Shown: positions 1-8,362, counted from the stretch's first letter. The stretch: DNA of 10,208 nucleotides from Smittium mucronatum (GCA_001953115.1 LSSL01001717.1:50201-60408); one strand, 5' to 3'. Notes: generated by a model not told the origin, from the letters alone. Translations and numbers: made by a program.

Positions 1-183
1 AAATTATTAGGAATTATAGTAAATTGAATATTTTTATTATAGGACAGTGACAGCTATAATTTAACCACTTATCATAAAAGGGTAAAAATTAGACATATCT
101 ATTAGATAAAATATTTGTGAAACCATGAAAGAAACACCTCTATAAAATATTATTGGTATTTTATTATAGACTTAAAGTAATTT

Positions 184-707
184 TTAGCCAAAAGAAGAAA
201 AAAATAGCCAGTGTTTAAATTTCATAAAAAAATTGCGGACAAAAATGACTGGTAAAAAATAGATTATATACATATTTTCCAGAATTTGCGGAAATTTCCA
301 GTTTTTATCTATCTTTTCCAGATTTCTTCTACCGATTAACGCCAATTTTTTTTTAAAAAAAATTCTTAATTAAATTAATTTTTTCTATTTTTCAGATCTT
401 TTATATTAAAATCTATTTTTGGTCCATGAAATATAGTTTAAAAATAAAAATACTAAAATTTAGTTATAAATTAAGGAAAAAAACAGTATAAACCAAATTT
501 AACAAGTTTTCAACGAATAATAATATAATTTATAGTCGCCTGAGTCCACCAAGATGATTTAAAACTACTATTAAAAACTCTCTAGTTTTTCCTTAAAGCT
601 TCTTTCGTTTTTTCAGCGTTCTTGTAGACTCTCACAGTCTTCCAAATTATAGATTCATTTTTGAAACTGAACGCGTATTTCAAATGTGTGTGATTGCATA
701 TAATCCT
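184..707 (-). pseudogene. Probable MULE transposase remnant, N-terminal part (MULE 3)
   Basis: Two open minus-strand segments look like decayed coding sequence. The first runs from 707 to 585 (41 codons), meets a TAG at 584-582 and reads on for 23 codons to a TGA at 512-510. It contains YAFSFKNESIIWKTVRVYKN, which has the spacing of the FLYWCH-like zinc-finger strand seen before many MULE domains (aromatic, basic run, W followed by a position usually Cys, here Thr). The second, in another frame, is open from 369 to 187 (61 codons, TAA at 186-184). It contains LIGRRNLEKIDKNWKFPQIL, resembling the 'LPs-r-nL-r-I-R-P-P' linker between zinc finger and DDE domain in animal-type MULE proteins. The catalytic domain would lie further left and I cannot find it in 1-180. 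The family call rests on pattern resemblance only; the region could be another decayed element. The T-rich plus strand agrees with minus-strand coding. Confidence 0.4.
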
Positions 708-1034
708 TTACAGCGTAAATATGTGCAATGAAAAGGTTAAAAATTGCTATTAAATTGAAAAGATTGAACCATTTTTAGGCAAATCTCGCGAAAATTTTGT
801 TTTGGATCTTTTAATTTTCATGTGAATATTATTTTAATACGCACAGGGGTTAGCTATTTTTTTTAGAGGAAATACCCTTAATAGCTTTATGCAAAATAGT
901 CCATATTACATGTCAATGAATTATAGAAGTATAATATAGATATTTTTATTTTAAAGTGTTAAAAATTATGATGGTGATGAGATTTTTTTTGTAATTTTTT
1001 TTCCTTAATTGGGCTTAAAAAAATAGCGCATTCG

Positions 1035-1530
1035 AAAAAATAGATATAAAAAAATTTTCTTTTCCTTTTTCTATTTAAATTATTTTTTTCCCCCGAATTA
1101 CATAAATATTTATCATATAAAATCTAATATACACTCACATCCAAAAAAATTTATTTTCATTTGCTTTATAATAAGCAAGTCAAGGTTGAAAATTAACCAA
1201 AAGATCTTTTACTAATTATCAAGCCTTTTTTATTAATTTCTGAGCCATTTAACACCAATAAAAGATCTTCTACACAATTAAAAACTGAATAGATTAAACC
1301 TCAAACGAAACTCAAGATGTTCCTGCTTGAAAAATAAGATTTTTTACAAGATACTTTTTTTAAAAAAACTATTGGGCTATTTTTTTTGAAAAAAAATATG
1401 AATCCATGACATTGATTTCGCTTTAATAATGAAAATTATTTCTGTAAAAAAAACAAAAATATATTAAAATACTATTCTATAGTTGGAATTCAATCCATCA
1501 TAATATTCCTAATCGTGAATTTTTTTTCAT
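1035..1530 (-). repeat. Unclassified dispersed repeat, copy B
   Basis: Read on the minus strand, this segment aligns with the plus strand at about 4210-4690 (copy A). Anchors in order: CATGGATT near 1411-1404, AATAGCC near 1380, AAAAATCTT followed by CAAGCAGGAACATCTTG around 1340-1315, TTTAATCTATTCAG, AGAAGATCTTTTATTGG, then TCAGAAATTAATAAAAA at 1243-1227 and GGGGGAAAAAAA near 1095. Core identity looks like about three quarters by eye, with small indels. The best-conserved frame can be read two ways and is interrupted in both, so I cannot say whether the repeat was coding. It lies upstream of the minus-strand MULE 3 remnant in that remnant's own orientation. It could be a solo LTR, a non-autonomous element or a fragment of an unknown transposon gene. 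The outer limits are approximate. Confidence 0.75.
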
Positions 1531-1642
1531 TTTTTTCGCTAATACCAGCTCGCTTTGATACGAGATCAACAAAAAGTAATCAAATAATTTTCGATACTCA
1601 AATTTTAGCTATATATTGGGTCTGAGATATTTTATTTTGTTG

Positions 1643-1664
1643 TTATATTATATTATATTATATT
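1643..1664. repeat. Pentanucleotide microsatellite (TTATA)4
   Basis: Four perfect copies of TTATA followed by TT are visible, giving a 22-base AT-only tandem repeat. It lies in noncoding sequence just outside repeat copy B and probably arose by slippage. Confidence 0.9.
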
Positions 1665-2112
1665 TAGACTATGAATATTATTTTAAATGATATAATAGGA
1701 GTTTCACGTATATGAGAGTCAATTTCAGAAAGTTTAACTGTATTTTGAATTTTTTTAAAATATCACTTAAATAAGAGGCTATACCACCTAACCACACTGT
1801 AATGAGTATAAATAATAATTAAAATGTTCTTATCACACCCAAGGATACTTATTTCATTAATAGTTCCTCAAAGGTAAAAAAAAAATTAGGTCCTTATTAT
1901 ACCTATAACATATAAATTAACCACACCATATTTTTGCATCTTTTTACTCTCCAAAAAAATAAAAAAGATCTGCTTATATAAAGAATAAAATAGATAAAAT
2001 TGGCACTCAGCAAATAAAAATATGCTGATGAAAAAAGGTTTCAGTGGTATAACTATTAAAAACGAAATCAATTTACTTAATTTTTAAATTAATTTTTTTG
2101 ATACGCTTTTAG

Positions 2113-2128
2113 ATATATATATATATAT
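2113..2128. repeat. Dinucleotide microsatellite (AT)8
   Basis: Eight perfect AT dinucleotides lie between AG and TT in otherwise featureless AT-rich DNA. Confidence 0.9.
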
Positions 2129-2704
2129 TTTAGAAAATTCCACATTACAATAAATTATGACTTCATAACATCTATATATTTGAGATTTTACTCAGAAATA
2201 GCGATAAAAGAAAGCTCTTTGCTTTTTTGCGTGTTTAATTGATATAATTGTGATGAAATTTGGGTTTTTTGATGCATTTGTTACCCACTCCTGACCTATG
2301 TATAATATTTTCCGCGTTTTTTTTTGAAGATAATTTCAACGCTCTGATAAAAATTATAAAATACCGATTTTTATTTCGTATTTTATTTTTAAATAAATAT
2401 AAATTTGTTGAAAATATAGTTATTATTGGTTTATGTGGAGGCTAAAGTTTTTTGGAAGCTCCATCGGACAGCTTTTTTTTTTTTTTAATGAAATAAGGCG
2501 ATATTTAACGCATCAGCTCTGTACAGCGTTAGGAGAAAATAATAGATATGCGAGCATTTTTTCTTTTCAGAAAATCATAACAAAATTTTTTTTTATCCAT
2601 GTAGTTATTTATGTATATCCCAGTAAATATGAATGTCAAATCCCTAAAAATTTTAACCATAAAATAAAAAATCTCAAATAAATTTGGTTAAATGATATTA
2701 CTAA

Positions 2705-3660
2705 TAATATTTAAGTCAGTGACGGGATCTAGACCACCAATAGCAAAATAAACCTTCTTGCCACATGATTCTGTTAAATTACCGAATAATATTTTTTCAG
2801 AATGATTGAAGGTGATTTTGCTGTAACATATTTTACCCCAATTAGGCACATATAATTATTCATAATAATTTAGAATCTATTTGATAGGGCCTATAAATTC
2901 AATGATAGAAAATATCTTCCAATCTGTATATTTATCCTTGAAAGTTCTTTTGATCCTTTAAAGGTTGTTTTTTTTGAGGGAACACATATCCGAAAACTTT
3001 CATTCCAATTTGAAAACTTTATTAAGTAAAGATATGTTTTTTTTTCTTTTTCGAATTCTACCCTATCTTAGAAAAATTTCACCATTTTTCCATTAATTTT
3101 TTTTTAGAATCATCAAATAAATTTTGAGTAGACATTAACTGAGTCCTTGAAATATCACATATTATATCTATTTTGTAAATACCACTACCAAAGTTGTAAA
3201 AATATTTGATTTTTTTAGGAGTATGATACCATCAATTGTATCTGAACATACCATGTTTAAATATATTTTTCTCTTTAGTTATTTCCTCTGCTGAGCCCGC
3301 AACTAATGTTTTTGCATTCCACTTATAAACAAATCTTTCAGGTTCCCTGTTAATTGTATCAAAAAACCGCAAATATGGTCTATGATTATCCTTTTTTTTT
3401 ACACTCATAGCAACTGGGATGAATTTTTGATTTATATTGGCGATGTTAGAAATTATACGGGGCAATCAACTTGAATAAGCCTAAAAGTTGAATCAATATG
3501 AAAATTTCTTGAAAGTGAAAATGATTCAATGGTCTTTCTTGTAGTCTTAATGTAGCTTAATCTATATTTTTATACAAGTATGATTCCTGTATGGTTCATT
3601 TGAATCTATATTAAGCATCTTAACTTTAAAAAATTTTCGAAATTCTCTGCTGATACAACA
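2705..3660 (-). pseudogene. MULE-family transposase pseudogene (MULE 2)
   Basis: This is a decayed DDE transposase of the MULE superfamily, which cuts and pastes DNA elements. Reading leftwards: SLSRNFHIDSTFRL (first catalytic Asp at 3494-3492), then after a frameshift NINQKFIPVAMSV, then LVAGSAEEITKEKNIFKHGM (family usual ADGAEEI; second Asp missing). After a TGA at 3234-3232 come a tryptophan and a histidine in W-Y-H (family usual CW-x-H), YKIDIICDISRTQLMSTQNL and LMEKW. The frame from 3465 to 3082 is open except for that one TGA. A further shift leads to KNNL, a TAA at 2960-2958 and RIKRTFKDKYTDWKIF, which matches the 'TNN-LE-N' helix; the TAA sits where the catalytic Glu is expected. Fainter segments (SCGKKVYFAIGG) continue to about 2705. 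The order matches the family, so the call is firm. At least two frameshifts and several stops make it non-functional. Repeat copy A lies to its right in the opposite orientation. Confidence 0.85.
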
Positions 3661-3867
3661 TAGTTTTTTTCCATTTTAATTCTGTAGATATTAATTGTTT
3701 TTTAAATTTTATAGAGATCTAACATGCATCAATTTGATTTCAAAGGTGTTTAGATCACTTTTGGCTTTAACACAAGGCTATTTAATTTTAAGATTTCATC
3801 TTTTTCGATCCCTTTACTCTAGTAACACAATCCTTAAAGTGATTTTCGGATATATATATAGTCGTCT

Positions 3868-4047
3868 TTATATCACCCGAAAATTTCTGAAATTTTTTAA
3901 GTCACCCATGTACCCAGTTATTTTATGATCGATGTAATGGTAGGCTGTGTATTTGTTAATCCTGAGGCTTTTTGTAAAGGATAAAATACATTTATTAACG
4001 TTTTCCCCATAAAAAAATATATCCAAATGTAACCATTCCTTCAAAAT
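3868..4047 (-). pseudogene. Open minus-strand fragment, possible N-terminus of MULE 2
   Basis: A minus-strand frame is open for 59 codons from 4047 to 3871 and stops at TAA 3870-3868. It contains HLDIFFYGENVNK and HKITGYMGDLKNFRNFRVI, with a more mixed amino-acid composition than chance frames here. It lies about 200 bases upstream of the recognisable MULE 2 catalytic region on the same strand, the right place for that protein's DNA-binding N-terminal domain, but I see no convincing zinc-finger Cys/His pattern. Between 3870 and 3660 the frames are broken. The link is inferred from position only. The plus-strand open frame over the same bases is Phe/Leu-rich and looks like the shadow. Confidence 0.3.
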
Positions 4048-4209
4048 TTAAGGCATATTGGAAATATTCTGTAAAAAAGCTAAGTATGAAAAAAAAGAAA
4101 TTAAGACTCTTTATCGATTATAATTCAGGTATAAATGTTTGTTCTTTCTTATATTTATACAATTAGAAATAACCAAGAATACTTCGCTTAGAATAAATCG
4201 AAGTCTTGA

Positions 4210-4690
4210 TAGAAATGAAAAAAAAAACCATAAATGGAATTTATTTATTTATTTATCGATTTTTTTTAAAGAAATAATATGAATTATGTTAAGTGAGATC
4301 CATGCCATGGATTAATGTTTATTTTTTTAAAAATAGCCTAATAAAACTTTTCGAAAAGTTATCGTGAAAAAAATCTTGTATTTCATGCAGGAGCATCTTG
4401 GGGTTTGTTAGAGTTTAATTTATTTGGCTTGAAGTTGTGCAAAAGATCTTATATTAGATTTAGATGGTTCAGAAATTAATAAAAAGGCTTTGGAATTAAA
4501 AAAAAGTTTTTTATTAATTTTTAAACGCAATAAAAGCTTTAAATATTGTAAATCTTTTTTAAATTTCAATAATTGGATACATTAAATAATTGAAAAATAA
4601 AAATCAGGTTAGATGGGGAAAAAATCTGATAAAATAAGAAAGATCATATACTTGTTTAAAAGACCCTTTTGGTATTTTTTGGTAGTATGA
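4210..4690 (+). repeat. Unclassified dispersed repeat, copy A
   Basis: The plus strand here matches the minus strand of about 1530-1035. Shared anchors in order are CATGGATT (4308-4315), AATAGCC, AAAAAATCTT, CAGGAGCATCTTG, TTTAATTTATTTGGC, AAAAGATCTTATATTAG, TCAGAAATTAATAAAAAGGC (4469-4488) and GGGGAAAAAATCTG. Copy A has two overlapping interrupted frames. One is open from about 4343 and ends at a TAA near 4476 (KNLVFHAGASWGLLEFNL); the other runs from about 4440 to 4584 (KDLILDLDGSEINKKALEL). Copy B keeps pieces of both, including a TAA at the equivalent place. I do not recognise a protein. Its place about 560 bases before the gypsy Gag start would suit a 5' LTR, but no second copy follows the element, so this is speculative. 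Confidence 0.75.
4239..4255. repeat. Tetranucleotide microsatellite (ATTT)4
   Basis: Four tandem ATTT units followed by A, between GGA and TCGAT. It lies within the copy A repeat; copy B has no equivalent array, so it probably expanded after the two copies separated. Confidence 0.8.
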
Positions 4691-5251
4691 TATTAATTAT
4701 CTGGAATAAAACCCAATAAAAATGGGATATCGGTCATGAAATGCTCAAAATAAATAAATGATTTTATTTGTATATTAAAAAAAACTTATCAATTAATTCA
4801 GACTCATCTAAAAATTGCTGATTTTTGATAAGAATTAACGTTTTTCCATTGTCAATGAATCAGCCCAATAGAAAGATAATTAAAATAATTAAAATAATTT
4901 ATCAATATACAAATAGAAGAGAATATCTGATATTCTATTTTTGATTTAAAAACCCTTAGTTAACCTGGATCTAATTATTTGGGTAGGAAAAACAAGAAAA
5001 AAAAAATAAGTAAAAGAAATATAGTAAATACAGAAAATTCAAAAAAAACTTATAAAAAGAAGTGGGAAACGAAAATTTAGGTTTTTTACTTTCGTATAGA
5101 GGTTTACCATAATTCACGAAACTATTTTATCCTAATTTTAAACCCCCCAAAAAGTTAATTTTAAGAGAATAATATGAATAATAAATAACTAATATTATTG
5201 TGCAATAAAATTATTATTAAATAAATTCGCGATAGATACACAGGCTTTATT
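4691..5251. other. Non-coding leader-like stretch before Gag
   Basis: No open frame of note lies between the repeat and the Gag start. The stretch holds a 12-base inverted repeat (TATTTGTATATT at 4765-4776, complement at 4904-4915) and a tandem of AATTAAAAT at 4878-4898. If the gypsy element was once complete, its 5' untranslated region, primer-binding site and LTR boundary would be expected here. I cannot identify a tRNA-complementary primer site or a TG...CA boundary. Confidence 0.4.
4765..4915. repeat. Inverted repeat with 12-base arms
   Basis: TATTTGTATATT at 4765-4776 is perfectly complementary to AATATACAAATA at 4904-4915, leaving a loop of about 127 bases. The loop contains a weaker nested pair, GCTGATT near 4820 and AATCAGC near 4857. 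This may be a relic of a small foldback element or may be chance in such AT-rich DNA. Confidence 0.45.
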
Positions 5252-6150
5252 ATGGCGACCAAGTCGAAAATATCCAAAAGTATCAGTTCTGATTCAGCAA
5301 ATCTTGGGATAATAATCTTGGTGATTCTCAACAAGACTAAGAAGAACTTGTGCTAAATGTAGAAAATAGTAAGAAGGTTTATAAGCCATCTGTATTCTTT
5401 GGAGAATAGATGAAAATTTCTACTCTATTTATTCAGAGATATGAAAAATATACTAAAATTTCAAAAATAAATAAATAATGGAGATTAAAAGTCTAGGCAG
5501 ATTTCAAAAAAATATATCTTGGTGCAGATGCAATGTAGTGGCACTCAGGGGCCCCACTACTAAATTGAAACCGAATTATCTTAAAGTTAGCATATTGCTG
5601 AAAGTTTGATAAAAAAAATTCTGGGAGAATATATATACAAAGGAAATATCAAATTTAATTAATGGAAAGTTATAAGATTATTATAAATACCAGGAATAAC
5701 ATGTAATGTGGTGAACTGTGATTTGATATTTTATAATTGAATCATAAGGAGTTTGATACGATTTAAGAATATTTCAGCAAGACCGCATTCGTTATAATTG
5801 AATATCTTCAATCAGAAGAGAAAAATCAGAGCTTGTTAAAATAAAATTCAAGAGCTTAAGGACAATAAAAGCGGATAAAATAACTCTCGATAGGTTCTAG
5901 CGTAAATAAATTTCAGCTGGAGATGATCACAAGTAAAAAAAAGCAGTAGAAAAAGTCCAAGGTGCACCAGGATATAGTCCCAAGCACAACCAAGAATCAC
6001 CTTTAAAAATATAGAGGTATGATAAAGTTGGACTCAGAAAAAAGAATTTTAGGAGAAGAAATTTCTAGAGAACTAAAAGGTCTATATACGAATTTTACAA
6101 ACCTGTAAGACAGGCCCAAAAAAAAAAGGATTTATTTAAAATAAAATTTG
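5252..6150 (+). pseudogene. Gag-like pseudogene of the gypsy element
   Basis: The likely start is ATG at 5252 (MATKSKISKSISSD). After a frameshift near 5300, one frame runs to about 5565 with in-frame stops at 5338 (TAA), 5407 (TAG), 5476 (TAA), 5494 (TAG), 5536 (TAG) and 5566 (TGA). It reads KKVYKPSVFFGE, then MKISTLFIQRYEKYTKIS, W and ADFKKIYLGADAM, stop, WHS. This is the pattern of a retrotransposon Gag capsid N-terminal half: 'F-G', 'F-l-r-Y-y', then 'yL-g-A--W'. Downstream, 5570-5990 is too broken to read continuously, though YLQSEEKNQS near 5800 and GAPGYSPKHNQES near 5960 still look coding. A run at 6008-6049 (KNIEV, two stops, SWTQKKEF) has the spacing of a CCHC zinc knuckle with every Cys/His lost; this is weak. 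Gag would have packaged the element RNA. Confidence 0.75.
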
Positions 6151-6312
6151 ATAGTTTTGAATAAAAATAAACCCAGTAACTTTCACTTATTTCAAGATAA
6201 TACAGGACATATCGGAATTCTCCTTCACCACACATATTTAAGCTCGTTCAGCAGTCCATTTAAATCGGCTCAGAATTATCAGATAATTTCAGTGAAATGA
6301 AAAAAAGAAGAA

Positions 6313-6543
6313 ATGGCTGGAAATTTTAAAATAGGTGTAAATGGGATGATATTTTCCTATTATCTTCCAGTGGCAGTTAAAGTGATTTCAAGGAAGCTAG
6401 TAGAGACAATATGTCTTATGTTTATTGAAGCTAAATATCCGTATATCCAAGCCTCAAATAAAGAATTTATAAAATTTTATAAATTTAACCAAGTAAAATA
6501 TAAGTTCAACACCTTTCAAAAAAATGAATCTGAATGTAAATAA
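6313..6543 (+). pseudogene. Retroviral-type aspartic protease pseudogene
   Basis: The 76-codon open frame contains KIGVNGMIFSYYLPVAVKVIS followed by RKLVETICLMFIEAKYPYIQ. This resembles the N-terminal part of a retropepsin-like protease: 'vNG', 'aLlDSGA', 'vIs--l', then the flap region. The frame matches the Gag frame, as in a Gag-Pol fusion. The catalytic Asp-Ser/Thr-Gly is absent: where DSGA is expected this frame gives PVAV, while a neighbouring frame gives Ser-Gly-Ser at 6369-6377, suggesting small compensating indels at the active site. The enzyme would have matured the Gag-Pol polyprotein. The open frame ends at TAA 6541-6543, and the linker to RT (6544-6908) is too decayed to read. The call depends on position between Gag and RT as much as on similarity. 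Confidence 0.6.
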
Positions 6544-6908
6544 TATGTCCAATTAAAAAAAAAAAATTATCGGGAAATTGTTTTATTGTATTTAAAATAT
6601 AGGCGTAAAAGTATACTTAAAAAGAGGTTTATAAAAAATTATTTTAGAAAATAATTTCCGCGAAATAAGTATAAGCGTAAAAATAAATAAATATCGTGTA
6701 CTGATATCTCCAAAATAAGATTAAAATTAAATAAATTATCGAATATAGTAATTTTTTTACAACCAAATTTTCAAGTGAGAAATCTGGTAGTGATCAAAAT
6801 TAACTGAAGGTTTTAAGAGCGTCTTCACAAATGAAGTCTATGAATTTTAAAAAACCGCAATCAAATCTTTGATGTTAAATTAATTGAAAATATTCATATT
6901 GGATAAAA

Positions 6909-7628
6909 GAAAGTAGGCTTATGGAAAAATTAAAAGCCGAATTAAAGGAAAATTCCAAGGATATGCGAGCAAAAGAAATTATAGAACACTAAATAACACT
7001 CTATATGTTCCCCATGGTGGTGATAAAGAAAAATAAAAATAAAAAAAGGTTATTTTTTTATTATAGTAAGTTCAATAAAATAAAATAAAATAAATCTTAT
7101 CCAATAGCTCATATAGATGAGAATACATTGATTTTGGGAGGTAAAAATTATTTTCCAACATAAAATAAATCATAGTGATTATGGAAAACTTCATTGTTAA
7201 ATAATAATAGGGAAAAATATGCTTCTAATCCAGAATTTGCGCTAAATATTTATCAAAATAATTTTTTACTTTTTGGGCTAAAAAATTCCACTGTGGTAGT
7301 TCAGAGAACCACGGGAAAAACACTGAAGCATATTTTACGGGAAAATGTAGTATTTTTTATAGATGTAATTATAGTTTCGAAAATTTACTGGAAATGAAAA
7401 TGAAGACAGAAAAGATACGGAATTTTTGAAAAAATATAGACCGAAGTTTCACATAAAAAAATACAGAACTCGATAACAAAAAAAAATAATCTACGTAATG
7501 CAGTCTCTAAATCGGAAATAAATATTGAATATGAAAATATAATGATCTTAGAGATATGTGAGTCCCAAAATACCCACAAAGAAATAAAAATTCACCTGGT
7601 TTTAAAGAGTAGTATAGGATATTTATAA
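6909..7628 (+). pseudogene. Ty3/gypsy reverse transcriptase pseudogene
   Basis: A single frame of 240 codons covers almost the whole RT domain, with in-frame stops at 6990, 7086, 7161, 7173, 7176, 7395, 7401, 7437 and finally 7626. In order: MEKLKAELKE (pre-RT helix), FPMVVIKKNKNKKRLFFYYS (family 'SPvVvVkKKDGk-RfcvDYr'), KSYPIAHIDENTLILGGKNY ('yPlPrIdd-l--LgGakyF'), a wrecked motif A after FPT where LDL is expected, NFLLFGLKNSTVVVQR ('MPFGLknAPatFQr'), VVFFIDVIIVSK, FEKI, and THKEIKIHLVL (thumb 'KElrsFLGL'). Motif C, normally Y-x-D-D, reads F-I-D-V at about 7354-7365, so a catalytic Asp is lost. The enzyme would have copied element RNA into DNA. Family assignment is secure; it cannot be active. 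Confidence 0.92.
7073..7094. repeat. Tandem (AATAA)4 inside RT
   Basis: CAATAAAATAAAATAAAATAA is a pentamer array lying where the RT 'KLNk-t-k' segment is expected (KFNKIK, stop at 7086, NKSYP). Total length stays compatible with the RT frame, but the expansion creates the TAA at 7086-7088. Slippage in an AT-rich codon run is the likely origin. Confidence 0.6.
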
Positions 7629-7656
7629 AATATCTATTATCAATTTTTATATAATT

Positions 7657-8120
7657 AGTATAGCTAACAGTAGTTTGGGTATAATTTTTTTTGTAAGACT
7701 CAATTAAAAAATATAAGAAAAAATATACGATGTTAATATATAAAAATAGAGAAAACGATATAAATAAATAACCTTTACCTCAGCTTTATACCCAAGATAA
7801 ATATAAAATCAAGGTTAAAATTTAAATAAAATAAAAATTGGCTTAGAAATCAGGGAACTAAAATTCACTGAAAAAAATTATACTATAACCAACTTAGGGC
7901 TATTTCCCGTAGTTTGGAGCGTCCAAACTTTCACACTACCTATACAGTGAAAGTTCTGAAATTTTAAATGAAAAACAAGTTATAACAAGAATTTTTATTA
8001 AATAAGACTCTTAAAGAGAGGCCAGAGTGTGTAACTTAAGCGTCCTAAAATTCACAAATAACGTATAAATCTTGGATTGAGAAAACGTAAGATTATATTT
8101 ATAGGTTTCTATGGGTTAAT
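7657..8120 (+). pseudogene. RNase H domain pseudogene of the gypsy element
   Basis: At 7657 the frame reads SIANSSLGIIFFVRLN, matching the RNase H start 'hTDAS--GiGavL-Q'; the catalytic Asp of TDAS is replaced (Ile in SIA). The same phase resumes at about 7837 with EIRELKFTEKNYTITNLGLF and PVVWSVQTF, closely matching 'SR-L---E-NYsttekEaLAvVwa--kfr'. A TGA ends it near 7951. Beyond that, ILDWENV-like fragments (LKFTNNV ... ENVRLYL near 8050-8100) may be the tail 'h--GkeNvvADaLSR', but this is faint. The domain would remove the RNA strand during reverse transcription. It follows RT by about 30 bases, as expected. No integrase is recognisable afterwards. Confidence 0.8.
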
Positions 8121-8362
8121 TAAAATATGAAAATGATTTTTAACGCAGTAAAAACTTAGATATTATTAGCTATAGTAAAATTAAGCTCACATCACAAAAA
8201 AAATAAAAATGAGAAAATTATATTTGAAATTTGCTAACTTGATAAAGAAAATTCACTAATTTTTATTAAAAAATTCCGAAAAATCCAATATAACTACACA
8301 AAAAAAAAAATTAAATACAAGGGTGAAAGTTTTTATTATAATAGAAAGTTGATGAATTCTTC

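Larger units (their letters stand above)
1531..2700. other. AT-rich stretch with no assignable gene
   Basis: Apart from two microsatellites annotated separately, this stretch holds only short open frames, mostly rich in F, I, K, L and Y, the composition expected from translating AT-rich noncoding DNA. A plus-strand run around 1935-2080 (with YADEKRFQWYNY) and one at 2433-2681 (with RRYLTHQLCTALGENN) are slightly more protein-like. I recognise no family in either, and neighbouring frames do not extend them. Long T and A homopolymers are frequent, for example the T run at 2471-2486. Confidence 0.5.
5252..8120 (+). mobile_element. Degenerate Ty3/gypsy-type LTR retrotransposon (internal part)
   Basis: Gag-like, aspartic-protease, reverse-transcriptase and RNase H segments follow one another on the plus strand in the order expected of gag-pol in Ty3/gypsy elements. 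All are interrupted by stops or frameshifts. The order RT then RNase H, with integrase expected after it, separates it from Ty1/copia, where integrase precedes RT. No integrase motif (HHCC zinc finger or DDE core) is seen after RNase H, and no LTR pair is visible. About 200 bases after RNase H the plus strand turns from A-rich to T-rich, which suggests the element is truncated or joined to other DNA near 8300. The whole copy is dead as read. Confidence 0.9.

Noticed and set aside
1199..1210. Perfect 12-base palindrome AAAAGATCTTTT
   Set aside because: It is part of repeat copy B and likely fortuitous in this composition; copy A does not keep it as a palindrome.
1886..2071. 61-codon minus-strand open frame
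   Set aside because: Phe/Ile/Leu-rich composition typical of AT-rich noncoding DNA; the opposite strand looks at least as protein-like and neither matches a family.
2260..2681. Two overlapping plus-strand open frames (61 and 82 codons)
   Set aside because: I considered a transposase fragment because of the RRYLTHQLCTALGENN stretch, but found no conserved motif or continuation in neighbouring frames.
3695..3928. 77-codon plus-strand open frame, hydrophobic
   Set aside because: It lies opposite a more plausible minus-strand open segment next to MULE 2 and is probably its shadow.
7385..7579. 64-codon minus-strand open frame
   Set aside because: Antisense shadow of the RT thumb region, which reads clearly on the plus strand.
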